A DNA stretch of 64,000 nt from Clarireedia homoeocarpa (lineage: Eukaryota; Ascomycota; Leotiomycetes; Helotiales; Rutstroemiaceae). How positions within the stretch are numbered: the stretch's first letter is position 1; each line of letters begins with the position of its first letter. The stretch spans positions 124,001 through 188,000 of the forward strand of contig LNKV01000007.1 of the NCBI GenBank assembly GCA_001465935.1, written 5' to 3'. The notes beneath the pieces were generated by a model. The model was not told the DNA's origin. It worked only from the letters and a program-made list of their open reading frames with translations, and did no database searches. Below, piece after piece: positions 12,194-23,233 of this stretch. A program made the position numbers and the translations under genes.

Positions 12194-14375
12194 AGGGGGA
12201 GTGTGGAGGATGCGGTATAATGAAAATAAGTGCTTAATAAGTATGATGTGAGTTAGGTGTGATGTTTGTTTGGGCAGACGTGGATGTGATATTAATCTGG
12301 TTACGGGAGAACAAGACTTGAGGTCTGAATGAGCTTTGTGTTTGATTTGAGGCGAGAGCATCGAAAATCGTTTGCTGCTCAGTCAATCTGATTTCAGGCA
12401 GTCGATAGGGTGCGTGCAAGGTATGCATGGGAAGCTCAGCACCGCTATGCATGCAGACAGAAAGATCGACTTACATTCTAACTACACCGCTTACTTTCCC
12501 ATTCCGAGAAGATATATTATAATTCCAAAGTCCCAGATCCCGTTCTTATTCTCACAAAAACATCTCTTACCTGTAATTTCCAAAGTCGAAATTATCCTTG
12601 AATTACCTGCGTGAGGGGGAATAATATTGGAGCATGCTAGAAGAATGTTTCCCCCCCCCCCCCCCTACTTGCTGTATATAAAAAAAAAGTCTTTGCATGT
12701 ATGTATGTCTGTCTATGGTACAGTACAGTACTTTCAGCCAAATGAAATCGGGACAACTAACTAACCACTCACTCACTCACCAGAAGTTCCCGTCTGTTTC
12801 TGTTCCACACCGGTTTGCATGAGCATCCATCCACATGAATGAATAAATAAATGAGTGGATATATTCATCAACAGCATACATACATACATACATACATAGA
12901 TGCTATCATGCTATCGTGCTAAGGTGGAGAGAGAGAAGAAGGTCCAGTACAATAAGCAAGTAAGTATCATCCATTCATTCATACAACAACAAACCTAACT
13001 AACTAACTACCTACCTACCTACCAATCCAAAGCGTTAAAGCTTGCTTTTCTTTGCTTTGCTTTGCTTTGCTTGTCCGCCGTCGTGATAGCTATAAGTTGG
13101 CGTTTGGAGCGAGCGCTTCGGGAATCGGGTGCTGCTGCTGCCTAACTAACTAACCAATCGCTAGGAAGTTCAGGACTCGCTCGCTGTTCTTGGGTGAGTG
13201 AGTCCTTGGGCTTGGGCTCGGGCACGAGGAGGTGGTTTGGGTTGGGATGAGGGAGTTGGGTGTTTTGAGGGGGAATTGCGGGTGGTTTAGTTGAGGAGTC
13301 CTTTTTCCTGCTGAGAGGGGGGGGGGGCTTATGGGAGTTGGGGGCTGGGAATTGGGAGTTGGGAGTTGGGAATTGGGAATTGGGATGTTTCTTGGTTTTG
13401 GGAGGTGTGCTATGAGCAGTGAGTGAGTGAGTGGATAGAAGCGGGAGTGTGAGGGACTACTGTAGTTGGTTGGTAGACGCAGCAAAGAATAGCATATTTG
13501 CACAGATGTGGATAATATGAGTCGTTGATAGTGCGATACTGGCGGATGATAATGCTACTGCAGGTGGAGGATCAAATGGGGACATTGGAAATGTGCTGTG
13601 GAGTATCTGGCTTATGTCCAAATTGCATATAGACGAGTTTTTAAACCGGCATGGGGGGATCTGCTCTCAACACGTACGAGTTATGAGAAGATTCGAATCC
13701 ACAGCGAGTTCCTAGGACTCGTCAACATGGCGGAAATTTCGGCGAGAATCGAAATTGATGGGCATGTCCATTAAAGACGAAGAGCATAACATGTATATTG
13801 TCGACGGTGACAAGTTTTAATGGAGGTCATCATTCTGGTGGGAGAGTACTTCAGTATCTCACGTTTCAAAGTAATGGAGAGGAAACCTTCAGAGTTACTG
13901 GTTATGCTACGCTGCCGCAATACCATGATGTGTTTCGAGTATACACCATGGAACACATTGAGATTGTAACAATGCCAGAGAGGAAAGGTAGTGCTATACC
14001 TCTGATCAGCCTAATCCGAGAACCTCCTATTTTAGATATGTTACAACTTGAACAAATAAGCGTTATCGTATGAGTCTTTTGAGTAGTCAGATATGAACAG
14101 CTTATTTTGATACCCCTCTTGATAGCTGTGCATCTTCGATAGCGTGTAGACTGACAGCACGACTACGCATGTATTTGACACCTTTGAGAACGGTCAATCA
14201 AAGCATACTGATGCTGGCTCTTGGTGGTCATTACATGCCATAATATATACATACCTCTCACTAATCTTACACACGCACTGTGTCTCAGTGTGCGAAATGC
14301 GGGGTGATGGTGCCGTAGAATCTCCCCAAACGCCAATGCTGTACATGTATGCCCAGATATGCTTGATCAACATGA
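12194..14375. other. intergenic region with G-rich tract and microsatellites
   Basis: No gene is supported. Contents: a run of about 14 C at 12650-12664; a CATA array near 12875-12898; ACTA and ACCT runs at 12995-13022; a TTTGC array at about 13044-13072; and a 200 bp G-tract-rich segment at 13190-13385. The 91-codon frame at 13798-14073 has no recognisable features. Confidence 0.6.
13190..13385 (+). other. G-tract-rich segment, candidate G-quadruplex
   Basis: The + strand has more than ten GGG runs separated by 1-6 bases. The densest part is 13333-13385, where GGGAGTT/GGGAATT units repeat in tandem. This satisfies the usual G3+N1-7 quadruplex pattern. It lies far from any called gene. Confidence 0.6.
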
Positions 14376-14914
14376 TCACCTGTGCCGATCTTTACTCAAC
14401 TGCCCCTCATCTCGTCGGGGGAAACCTCCCACCCTCTCTACCTTTCTCATCACTTCCCTGCCCTTGTCGCCCTCTCTGTCCTCGATCGGCAAGCCCCACC
14501 ATTCCCTATGGAACTTCTCTTGTTCTTTCCTCCTAACCTCTTTAGCTTCCCGCTCCTTCTGTCGCTGTAATCTGGTCGCAAACCACTCTTCCCTCGCAGC
14601 GTCTTTCTCCGATTGTGTAGCATGAGTTATCATGCAATTATTCATTGCTCGATTCTGATCTCTGCATTTGAATGGCGCAGTGAAAGTCCTGCCCAGCGCG
14701 CAGTCCGCAAATGCTAAAGCCCGAGTTTCAGCCCCAATATCCTACAAATACAAGACTTGTACGCACCCTTAATCTCTGCCGAACAATAACTCCTCACTCG
14801 TGTATGGTAGACTTCCTGGACCTGTGCTTCTTGAGCCGCCGATAATGGAAGGGGATTTCGGGAGGGCATGGGCAGCCTGGGTACTTCACCCGTGTCGTCC
14901 TTCTGAGACGCCAT
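14376..14914 (-). CDS. CMC1: COX assembly mitochondrial protein Cmc1
   Basis: Two exons (14914-14767, 14713-14376) around a 53 nt intron (GTGCGT...TTTAG) give 161 aa. Cmc1 is an intermembrane-space twin CX9C protein used in cytochrome c oxidase assembly. After splicing both CX9C pairs are complete: CSAEIKAFADC, which spans the intron, and CRDQNRAMNNC. The conserved block around THATQ...DAAREEWFATRL follows. The intron interrupts the first CX9C pair, so an unspliced reading loses the fold; this is strong support for the join. The C-terminal about 45 residues are charged. The ATG at 14914 is the first in frame; a GTG three codons upstream is not a likely start. It is divergent from UTP11 with 331 bp between the start codons. 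Confidence 0.9.
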
Positions 14915-15245
14915 AGCTGCCACGAGGAAGCGATATGAACAATCGAAGAATTGAGTCTTGGAGAGTTAAAAATGCTTCGCTGAAGAAAATCGAATGTTCT
15001 GAGATGCTTTCTTAATTCGTGTTAGCGTTCCTTCACTTTACAGGCATCGGCTAATAATTTTCCGACTTCCAAAAATTCAAGATTGATGATAAAATTAAAA
15101 TAAATCTTTCGCATGCCACTTCCAAACCAAAGTGCAAAGTACAATCCACCTTTTCGCATAATCGGACACAAGCATCATTCGGCAAGGGACACCCATCCCT
15201 CGATTCTGTATCGCTATATACGCAGGTCACTGAAGTATAATCACA
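14915..15245. promoter_or_regulatory. shared divergent promoter of CMC1 and UTP11
   Basis: This 331 bp lies between two outward-facing start codons and must hold both promoters and 5' UTRs. I see AT-rich stretches but no confidently assignable element. Joint regulation of a mitochondrial assembly factor and a ribosome-biogenesis factor is inference from the arrangement. Confidence 0.5.
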
Positions 15246-16056
15246 ATGGATAAAGCAAGTAAATCCGTCCGTGATGGACGCGTTTACAAGGAAAGATCGC
15301 AACCAGAAGAACGCAAAAGATGGGGACTGCTCGAGAAGCATAAGGTATGGACCTCCTCTATACAAATTTAATATGAGGTTCTTACTCTATGTTTAGGACT
15401 ACTCTGCCAGAGCGCGCGATTTCAATAAGAAGAAGGCGACACTCAAGGCCCTCAAGCAAAAAGTTCTAGACAAAAACCCAGATGAATTCTACTTTGGAAT
15501 GGTTAATAAGAAGGGCCCATCAAGAACAGGAAAAAACTACACTGGAACTGTGAATGGCGACCGAGGAAACCAGGTTCTAGGACAAGATGCAGTGCGGTTG
15601 TTCAAGACACAGGATCTGGGATATGTGCGGACGATGAGAAACAAGACATTGAAAGAGGTCGAGGAACTTGAGAAAAGGACAGTCGGAATAAAAGGACGAG
15701 GGAAGAAACTTGTCTTTGTGCAGGACCAGGAAGAGCAGCAAGAGAAGGCAGGCGACGGCGAAGATGATGACGACGATATGAATATGGATTTCGACTTTGA
15801 TTCGGAAGAAGACGAAAAAGTAGACGATGACGATGAGGAGAAGGGAGATTTGGCAGCCAAAAATATACGGAAGCTTCAAGAGAAAGAGTCTGCCAGACTA
15901 GAAGCAAAACTAAGGATCGCGCGACAAAGACTAAAAGCGTTAACGGAAGCTGAGCAGGCACTGGATATACAGCGAGCAAAAATGGCCAAAAGCGCGACAA
16001 TTGGAGGCGTCAATAAGAACGGGGTCAAGTTCAAGATTCGGGAACGGAAGAGATAG
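15246..16056 (+). CDS. UTP11: U3 snoRNP component Utp11
   Basis: Two exons (15246-15344, 15397-16056) with a 52 nt intron (GTATGG...TTTAG) give 252 aa, close to the usual length of the family. Utp11 is a nucleolar subunit of the small-subunit processome needed for 18S rRNA maturation. The N-terminus carries the family signature YKERSQPEERKRWGLLEKHK, then DYSARARDFNKKKATL and NPDEFYFGMVNKK. The block LGYVRTMRNKTLKEVEELEK is also typical. An acidic stretch (about residues 120-150) is followed by a basic coiled-coil-like tail ending KFKIRERKR. It converges on the next gene with a 218 bp gap. Confidence 0.93.
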
Positions 16057-16274
16057 AATTAATCAAATTGGCCTTCAGTCATGTCGAAAGTCGCATGCTG
16101 AATAAAAAATGACCACAATCAACCACGGTGGGTTATCTAATATCCTTCATCGACCCGCGACAGCATGTCTCTAAGGCAACACCAGAAGAGAAATTTCGTT
16201 CATATCCTGGTTCAAAATGCGAACCCAGGTCATTATGTACCTAAAACGCCAAGATACCCCATTCTTTCATGTCA

Positions 16275-17888
16275 TTATGATTTCTTGCTCAAGCATTTGC
16301 TGAGTCCAATGATGATAGCTGCTATTGCCTTTGCAGTCATTTTCACAATCCAAGCTGTCGCTTTCAACATCATCCACAGTAATCCGCAGAAACCAGGCAC
16401 TTTGTCCTTGTTCTTTTCCTTCTGCTTCTCCATCTTATATTTCGGGCTTTCCTGGCTTTCCAAATCCAGTTCCATTTGCTGCATCTTCGGGAAGGATTTT
16501 CTTTTCGACTTTGGCGTATCTGGTTGAACGGGCGCAGCAGGAGGTGCTTCAAATCTTTCAATGTGCATTCTCTTCTCTTCGTCCATCGCAACCAACATCA
16601 CCGCGGCAATTGCCACGTCGATTATGTAAAAAGAATCTATTCTCGCAGCAACACCTGTGTCGACTTCTAAAAATCCAGTTCCACTGCCGTCTCTTACCAG
16701 TCGCACAAGATTATGAGGTAATTCTGGATGCTCGAGCGTATATTCTATCCTAGACCAGGCTGGGGAAGACGTGATTGCTACGAGGAAAGGGCTGCTGACC
16801 CCTGGATGTCGAAGATAAAATTTCTTGCTATCGTCGTCCCAAAGTAACCGTCCGCATTCACGCTCCGCCGCTGCCAAAACCAAAGCACCATCTGCTTCGT
16901 TCGATCGTCCGGCAAGGTCGACTGCCATACTTGATGCTGCATGCGGGTATAACAGAGCTATTAAACCATCGTTCGGCGGTAGGCGTCTTGATTGCTCTTC
17001 AAGTGTTGTTATCAGAACTTCCATACCCGAGTCTGCTTTGGGAAAGACACCAATCTTTGGGGAGATAGATTTCCTCACTGACTTTGAGGGGTTGTGACGT
17101 GTCATTGTGACCTGTGCTGAAGTTGAAGTTGGATCGATCCGTAAAGTATAGAATGGTTGGGTGGCCGAGGAAAGTGTGTGAACTGGTTCTTCGACCGCAC
17201 TTGTCATCTTCATGACAAATTTGCGACCTTCTGATGCTGATGCCTTCCAACCATTTGTTACCTTCCATAGTTCCCTTAGTTCTGCTGAGCTAGAGGCTTC
17301 GGGCCAAGTTTCGTCCTGAAGTCCTCGACCAATGATACCTGGCGACTGCGGACCTAGCGACATTGGACTACCCATTCCGGGACTTACTTCATTCACACCG
17401 GGTGAATACGGCCTTCGACTTATTACTGTCTGCGGGATATGTCTGGGACTTTGCTGCGTGGGGAAGTATTGTTGATGTTCAAGTGGAAGATCGGGATTAT
17501 ATCGTGGGAAGATGGATCTTATTACGGGCGCTTCTCCTCGCTGATGTTGACTATGTCTTGATGAATTACTGTGGCTTCTAACAAGGGTTGGTGCTTCGGA
17601 AAATGATGTGTGCGACCTCGGGATTTCTGAGGCAAGAACTGCTGGAGCCGGCATACTTAGGGGTGATGCCGTGTCATGTTGTAGAGTTTGGCGACCACCG
17701 AAGGATGTATCTCCTACCTGCCTTCCATTGACCGGCATATCGAAGGATTGTGATCGGTTGGCGGAATCCGGGGTAGTTATGGACGAGCTTGGAGCCCGCT
17801 CGTTGCTATTTCTTCTCCATGTTTTCTTTTTCGAAGGTGGGGGAGGAAAGAGCTGCAAGCCCATGTTGACTGGCTTATCCGACATCAT
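16275..17888 (-). CDS. ascomycete protein of unknown function with hydrophobic C-terminus
   Basis: A single exon, 537 aa from the ATG at 17888; the next codon is also ATG. The first about 170 residues are Ser/Pro-rich and disordered-looking, with a LFPPPPSKKK motif near the start. A more ordered core follows (from about residue 180, ELRELWKVTNGWKAS onward), with a FVMKMTS segment and a beta-rich YTLRID region. The end is basic, then a roughly 30-residue hydrophobic stretch (GLLWMMLKATAWIVKMTAKAI), then a short basic tail. This suggests a tail-anchored or membrane-associated protein. I recall similar ascomycete proteins, some carrying the label acetylserotonin methyltransferase-like, but I see no SAM-binding motif and do not support that name. 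A GTAAGT-like site lies upstream (17921-17926), so a 5'-UTR intron is possible. Confidence 0.75.
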   Translation of the reverse strand: MMSDKPVNMGLQLFPPPPSKKKTWRRNSNERAPSSSITTPDSANRSQSFDMPVNGRQVGDTSFGGRQTLQHDTASPLSMPAPAVLASEIPRSHTSFSEAPTLVRSHSNSSRHSQHQRGEAPVIRSIFPRYNPDLPLEHQQYFPTQQSPRHIPQTVISRRPYSPGVNEVSPGMGSPMSLGPQSPGIIGRGLQDETWPEASSSAELRELWKVTNGWKASASEGRKFVMKMTSAVEEPVHTLSSATQPFYTLRIDPTSTSAQVTMTRHNPSKSVRKSISPKIGVFPKADSGMEVLITTLEEQSRRLPPNDGLIALLYPHAASSMAVDLAGRSNEADGALVLAAAERECGRLLWDDDSKKFYLRHPGVSSPFLVAITSSPAWSRIEYTLEHPELPHNLVRLVRDGSGTGFLEVDTGVAARIDSFYIIDVAIAAVMLVAMDEEKRMHIERFEAPPAAPVQPDTPKSKRKSFPKMQQMELDLESQESPKYKMEKQKEKNKDKVPGFCGLLWMMLKATAWIVKMTAKAIAAIIIGLSKCLSKKS

Positions 17889-19389
17889 GGAAGAATTGAT
17901 CACAAAATAATAATGTCGACAACTTACAGAAACCTGCCCGGCCACATATCAAAATGGAGAGCACCATGCTACACATATATACATCGAAAAACATATCGCC
18001 AACAATCTTCAATCCTGGTTCATGCAAGCCCAAAATAAAGATCCTAGGGATAATCGTCTTTTGCAACCGTGCGCTTTACCCCGAAATAGACATTCTCTGG
18101 TCTTACCGCTCTGATTCGAGGAATTCAGTGGACTCGGTTGTTTGGTACGCGGGGAAGAAACCTGGTCAGCGCCAAGCTGCATTGTGATTGATACAGTGAT
18201 TGGTAGTAATCCCAACGCAAGCGCTGTTGTCAACCAACCAACATTCGAGATTCGACCAATTGTGAAAGTAATTTTTTTATTTTTGGAAAGCAATCAGGTG
18301 ATTCTGCAGGTCCTACTTGTTCTCGCACGAAAGTGGTTGATTTGGTTAAACTTGTCTTCCTTCATCCTTGATTGATGACCGAATCAGAAACATTGATTTA
18401 AGCTTTTAGCACTCCTATTATTACCGACCAATGAACGAAGGGTCAACCAACAGTCTGTGCGAGGTACTCTTGATACTTGAAAGGCATTTTGACACTTTTG
18501 AGCCGCAATGATCGTCCGTAGGGCGGTGGTAGATGTGGTAATCTTACGACATTGTAAGCAAGAGTACAAGAGCCGTTGTCACCCCCCATCGGGATTTCGC
18601 CCGAGCTGCCCTGTGTGTACCTGGACGATGAGCCAAGTGGGCCACCATCTCTTGGCTTAGGGGATCTTGGAGGATCACGCTGACGCTATGCTCAGCGCCT
18701 CTTTCGAGACGGGTTCTACATATAAACATCCTGCTCGCCAGTGCTAGAAATAATCATAACATATTCGTTGTGGCAACGCGTAAGCGGCAAACCAACTGTG
18801 TCACCTGCTGCACATGCTGTCAGCGAAGCGGTTGGTGCCTCGGCACCCACAACATGTGAAATCTCTTGTGATTTCTTCAAGCATGCGTCTCCAACATCTG
18901 AAATAGGCACAATGGTACTTTTCTTGTTATTGTTGTCCGATACGAGCTTAAGGATTCAGCAAATCTGGAGGATTCCGATTATCCATAATTTTTTTAGATC
19001 TTCTAGCGCATTACACGGCCTTATCAACACAACACTTCACTAATCTTAGCACATCTACCACATGATGGCCTTACCGGGAATTCCTATTAGCGTTGCCGTT
19101 GTGGTTCACGACACTTCACCCGACCTGTTTCACATCGTTCGAGGGGTACAGATTTCGAAGGTTGCAAATACATATGCGCATTGATTCACAGCCCATCTAT
19201 ATCTAGCATGCTCATGGAGCAGCATGCAAAATTACTATCCCCAACCAGAACAGAAATTCAGACCCAGACCCAAACCGAAACCGAAACCCACCACACCGTT
19301 TGCGAACTCAACATCGCCCAGCCTCCTCATACCAATCCAAATCTAGCCACTTGTGTGTCTCGCATCAGTGCGATTGATACTTTCTGCGC
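17889..19389. other. intergenic, no supported gene
   Basis: This is the 5' flank of the 16.3-17.9 kb gene and the 3' flank of the secreted protein gene. Short frames only. The tract CCCAGACCCAAACCGAAACCG near 19261-19290 is a short imperfect hexamer repeat. Nothing else stands out. Confidence 0.5.
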
Positions 19390-20542
19390 TTAAAGCACAC
19401 TGTACCCGAAGCTGTAGCCGATGGTGTAGTGGTTTCCTTGTTGATCGTACTGACCCCTCTCGATGGCCTGCTCTGGCCCATAGGTGACGGTGAAGTATGT
19501 GCAAGTGAAGACTCCGTTTATGCCGTTCTCGTACAGGATGTAGGATACGAAGAATGCGCACTTGGGGTTGTGCTTAGCAGTGCAGGTGGCGGCACACAAG
19601 CTGGGGTCGTAAGGTTGTGATTGAGAGAATGACTCCTCACCCACTATTACGGGTTAGCAAATCTGCTTTTGGTGTAGTGGGTAGGGATTTTGGCTATACT
19701 TACTGTAGGTCGTGGTGTTAGCTGGGGCATCGATGGTCGCGTCTCCGAAGCTCTGAGGTGCGCCGTAACCGGAGAGTGTTGGTGGGGCGATTGCATTGTA
19801 GGCGTTGGAACCAGCAATGACGACATTGAAGTCTGCTTGCCATTGGCCAACGTTGGTAGCAGATGAAGCGGACAAGAGGCCACCGAAAAGGGCACACTTG
19901 ATGAGAGTCTGCGATTTCGGGTTGGGGCAATCACTCTCATCAGGAACAACAGTTGGGTCTCGCTCGAAGTCTATATGTGTTAGCTGATACGAAAAAAGTG
20001 GAGAGTTGCGAGGCAGCCTTACAGATATTGAATGAGGTGCAACCCTGGATGTTGTTGCATGCATTAGCGCAGATGGCAGGATCGTAAGAAGTCAAGGCAT
20101 CAGAGATGTACGTGAGATATGTGGCATCCTGTGCAGAGGCTTCCACGTTCTTGAAGCCATCAACTAACGTGTAACCCTTTGGTGTGGCTGCGTTTAATGC
20201 GGCATCTGCGAAGACTGAAGAAGATTTGAAAGCAGCCGGGGTATCTGGGCTGCTAACAGCAGGACCATTGCCAGCGGGGAGAGCAGGACAAACCGCTGGG
20301 CAGGTAGTGCGCTTCGACTTGCGCTTAGCGGCGGCTGTAGCAGTGGCATCCGCAGTTACGAGAGCAGCTGCGGTTGCTGGATTGTACAAGACAGTTGGAG
20401 TTGCCGTGTTACCAACTGGAGCTCCCGTAACCGGAACAGTGGGGATAGCTTTGTAGGCCGAGATGTCGAGGCTTCGTGGTTTGAGGAAGGGAGATGCAGA
20501 TGAAACAACTGCTAAGGCAGAGATAAGGATAGTTGACTTCAT
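19390..20542 (-). CDS. secreted protein with PAN/Apple-like cysteine region
   Basis: Three exons (20542-20023, 19970-19704, 19643-19390) give 346 aa. The introns are 52 and 60 nt with GTAAGG and GTAAGT donors. Residues 1-17 form a signal peptide (MKSTILISALAVVSSAS). An Ala/Thr/Pro-rich linker contains a dibasic-rich KRKSKR site that could be cleaved by a Kex2-type protease. The folded part has CANACNNIQGCTSFNIYFERDP, whose last residues are created by splice 1, then CPNPKSQTLIKCALFG and GQWQADFNVVIAGSNAY. This arrangement is common in fungal secreted proteins with PAN/Apple-like folds. A third block has further cysteines (CAATCTAKHNPKCAFF). No catalytic residues are evident. Likely extracellular or wall-associated, perhaps carbohydrate- or protein-binding (inference). 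Divergent from the GH16 gene. Confidence 0.8.
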
Positions 20543-21806
20543 GGTTCCGGTGGCTTCCGAGATGTCCGAAGAATGCGTTGAAAAGCAGAGAGAAAGATGA
20601 GGAGGAGAAGAAGATGATGAGATTATTGATGTGGTGGATGTGATTGAGTTGTGGATGTTGTTCTCCTCACCGACGAAGACGAGGATTTTATAATTTTCGC
20701 TCGTGGTCGTCTCCTCCTATTCTGACGCTTCACGAAGGATGAGCTGATTTAGCTGAGATCAAAATTTTCACGATGGCTAAATGTCGGCCCACCCGTCTCC
20801 ACGATCTTGAGGGTATTCTCGTCATTCCAGTCGTTCCACCACTCCTAGGCGTCAGTCCACGGCTCTCAGAAGAAAACATCGCAACGCCTCACAATGTCAT
20901 TAGGCCCTAAATAGAAATCTGTCCCAAGAGTGGAAGCAGAAATAGAACTATTCCCACTCTCAGGAGACGTCATGAACATGGACAGGTGATCTCACTCTTC
21001 ACCGGACCACTTTCTCGGGCAGCTCGCGTCCAAAAAGAGCTTAATTCTCAAGCTTTTCGGCGCCACACCATCTCCAAAGCGCCCAAAGGAGACACGTCTT
21101 ACTTCGTGGGGAAGGGAGATCTAGCTGGTGGTAATGTTTAACTGCACAATCGTGTAGAGTACAAGCACATCGTCGACAGCACAAGCAGTACAATCTTCTG
21201 ATGAAAGTGTACGTCACAGAACCTAAAGTCAATCTCTTTTCCTTAGGATGTGGCTCGACGATGTTTACTATGATCTATTTTGAGACCACGAAAAAAGAAA
21301 AGAAATGTAGGGCAAACGAAGCGCCGTGCAACCATCTTCTTTCCAGCGCATCTCATGTCACTGCGACGCTGAACAGTGGTCGAACGATTTTGTAAGCCCA
21401 ACTGACCATGTGTCAACTGTATGCATGGCATGTGGGTACCATCATAGAGCAAGGGCTAAATTCATTTCGTAAGGTGTGAATAGGCAGAGTCTAGGACTGA
21501 GGATTCTATCGATTTCCTGCTGAATCAATAGTCGTGCTGACAGGGCTAGAATTTTTTTAAACAAAGTGGTTCCGGCTCGGTCGAGACCTAGCGTTGCCAG
21601 GCCCCCTTGTATACTCCGATTGCCCAAATGTATCTATTGTGGGACTATCAGCTACCTTGGGAACTGCATGGAGATCACGCTTTTCGGGAAAATCCTGCGT
21701 CTATCTTTTCAAGGCATTTGGCTATATTGTGAAATTCCCACGACTTTCCTCAGTTGTGGCAGTATCATTATTCCTTCGTTATTCATCCTTCTTTACAGCA
21801 TCCAAC
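20543..21806. promoter_or_regulatory. divergent intergenic region between PAN-like and GH16 genes
   Basis: 1.26 kb between two outward-facing starts. The side next to the PAN-like gene is GA/AG-rich on the + strand (20580-20650), i.e. CT-rich upstream of that start, as is frequent before strongly expressed fungal genes. No specific operator is recognised. Confidence 0.4.
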
Positions 21807-23233
21807 ATGAAGGGACCTATGTCTTTTCCCTCACAGAGCAGTCCTGCAACCACGGAAAACAGTCCCGGGCAGACTCCAGCTCCATCGGTGCGAGCACCTT
21901 CCACTTCCAATCCTTTCTCAACTCCTCCATATTCGAGACCTGCTTCGACTATTGGTGCTCGATCTGGTTTTCAATATGCTCCAGTTCCTGGCACTGGATA
22001 CTTTCGTTCTCGTCGCGTCCGCAAGGAGGACGCCGTACCTCTTCCCCCGAGGAAGAAAACCAAGAAGGAGAATCTACTATGGATAATGCCGCTTTGTGGT
22101 CTGCTCCTTGGCCTTGGACTCACTGGACTGCTCATCTACTTGAAGTTACAAAGCATTACGCACCACAAATACTGTCCAGTATTGAACGACGACTTCTCGT
22201 CCGGCTCTCTGGATCCTAAAGTTTGGACTAAGGAGGTTCAAGTTGGTGGCTATGGGTCAGTGCATCTCTCAAATGTGATTGTATGACATTTAACTAACTT
22301 TTACTTAGTAATGGTCAATTTGAACAGACAACAGCTGATGACGAGAACGTCTTCATCCAAAATGGGCAGCTGTATATCAAGCCGACTCTGCAAGATGCAG
22401 CTTTGATTACCACAAATAACCTCATCAACCTCACAGCTGATGGATCCTGCACGACTACCTCCAATATCAACCTTAATTGTGTCACTTATACCAACACCAC
22501 CAATGGCACTATCGTTCAACCAGTCAAGTCTGCTCGCATCAATACTAAGCTTGGTGCATCTATCAAATATGGAAAGGTGGAAGTCCGAGCCAAGATCCCG
22601 AAAGGTGATTGGCTATGGCCAGCCATTTGGATGTTGCCTGTTGAAGACACTTACGGAGCCTGGCCACAAAGTGGTGAAATTGATATTATGGAATCCCGAG
22701 GCAACAACTACAGCTACAGTCTTGGCGGGAACAACTTCGTATCGGCATCTCTGCACTGGGGTCCTGACCAGAAGCATGACGCTTACAAGCTTACTTCCAA
22801 TGTCCGCACTGCATTGCATAACCAGTTTGGCGATGGATTCCACACTTACGGCTTAGAGTGGAGCGAGAAATATATCTTTGCATATGTGGACAACACACTG
22901 CAGCAGGTCATGTATTGGCCGTTCAATAAGCCGTTGTGGCAGCAGGGGAACTTTCCGTTGACCGACCAAAATGATACCGCAATTGTGGACCCTTGGTCTC
23001 AGACAGGTCGAGATAGCACGCCTTTTGACCAAGAGTTTTATCTTATCATGAATGTAGCTGTTGGGGGTCAGAACGGCTGGTTCCTGGACGGTGCAGATGC
23101 AAAGCCATGGGTGGATGGAAGCGCATCTGCAAAACTTGATTTTTGGAAAGCTAGAGATCAGTGGTATCCCACTTGGGAGAAAGATGGCCAAATGATCGTC
23201 GATAACGTGCAGATGTGGCAACAGTGCGATTAG
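21807..23233 (+). CDS. membrane-anchored GH16 family beta-glucanase-like protein
   Basis: Two exons (21807-22255, 22309-23233; 53 nt intron, donor GTCAGT, acceptor TTAG) give 457 aa. The architecture is a Ser/Pro-rich cytosolic tail (1-85), a basic stretch RKKTKK, one transmembrane helix (about 90-112) and an extracellular GH16 domain (from about 120). The catalytic motif is complete: GEIDIMES, with nucleophile Glu273, Asp275 and acid/base Glu278. WPAIWMLP, HTYGLEW and FYLIMNVAVGG are further GH16 blocks. GH16 enzymes cleave or transfer beta-1,3/1,4-glucans. The type II orientation suggests action on wall beta-glucan at the cell surface or in the secretory path. Several NxT/S sequons are present. 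Substrate cannot be decided from the sequence. A longer frame opens upstream, but the ATG at 21807 gives the clean cytosolic tail. Confidence 0.9.

Noticed and set aside
15537..15860. Ser-rich 107-codon minus-strand frame
   Set aside because: It is antisense to the acidic part of UTP11, a typical shadow of an Asp/Glu-rich coding strand.
17888..17945. N-terminal extension of the 16.3-17.9 kb protein
   Set aside because: The upstream reading starts with GTG; ATG at 17888 is the first conventional start and precedes the family-like LFPPPPSKKK segment.
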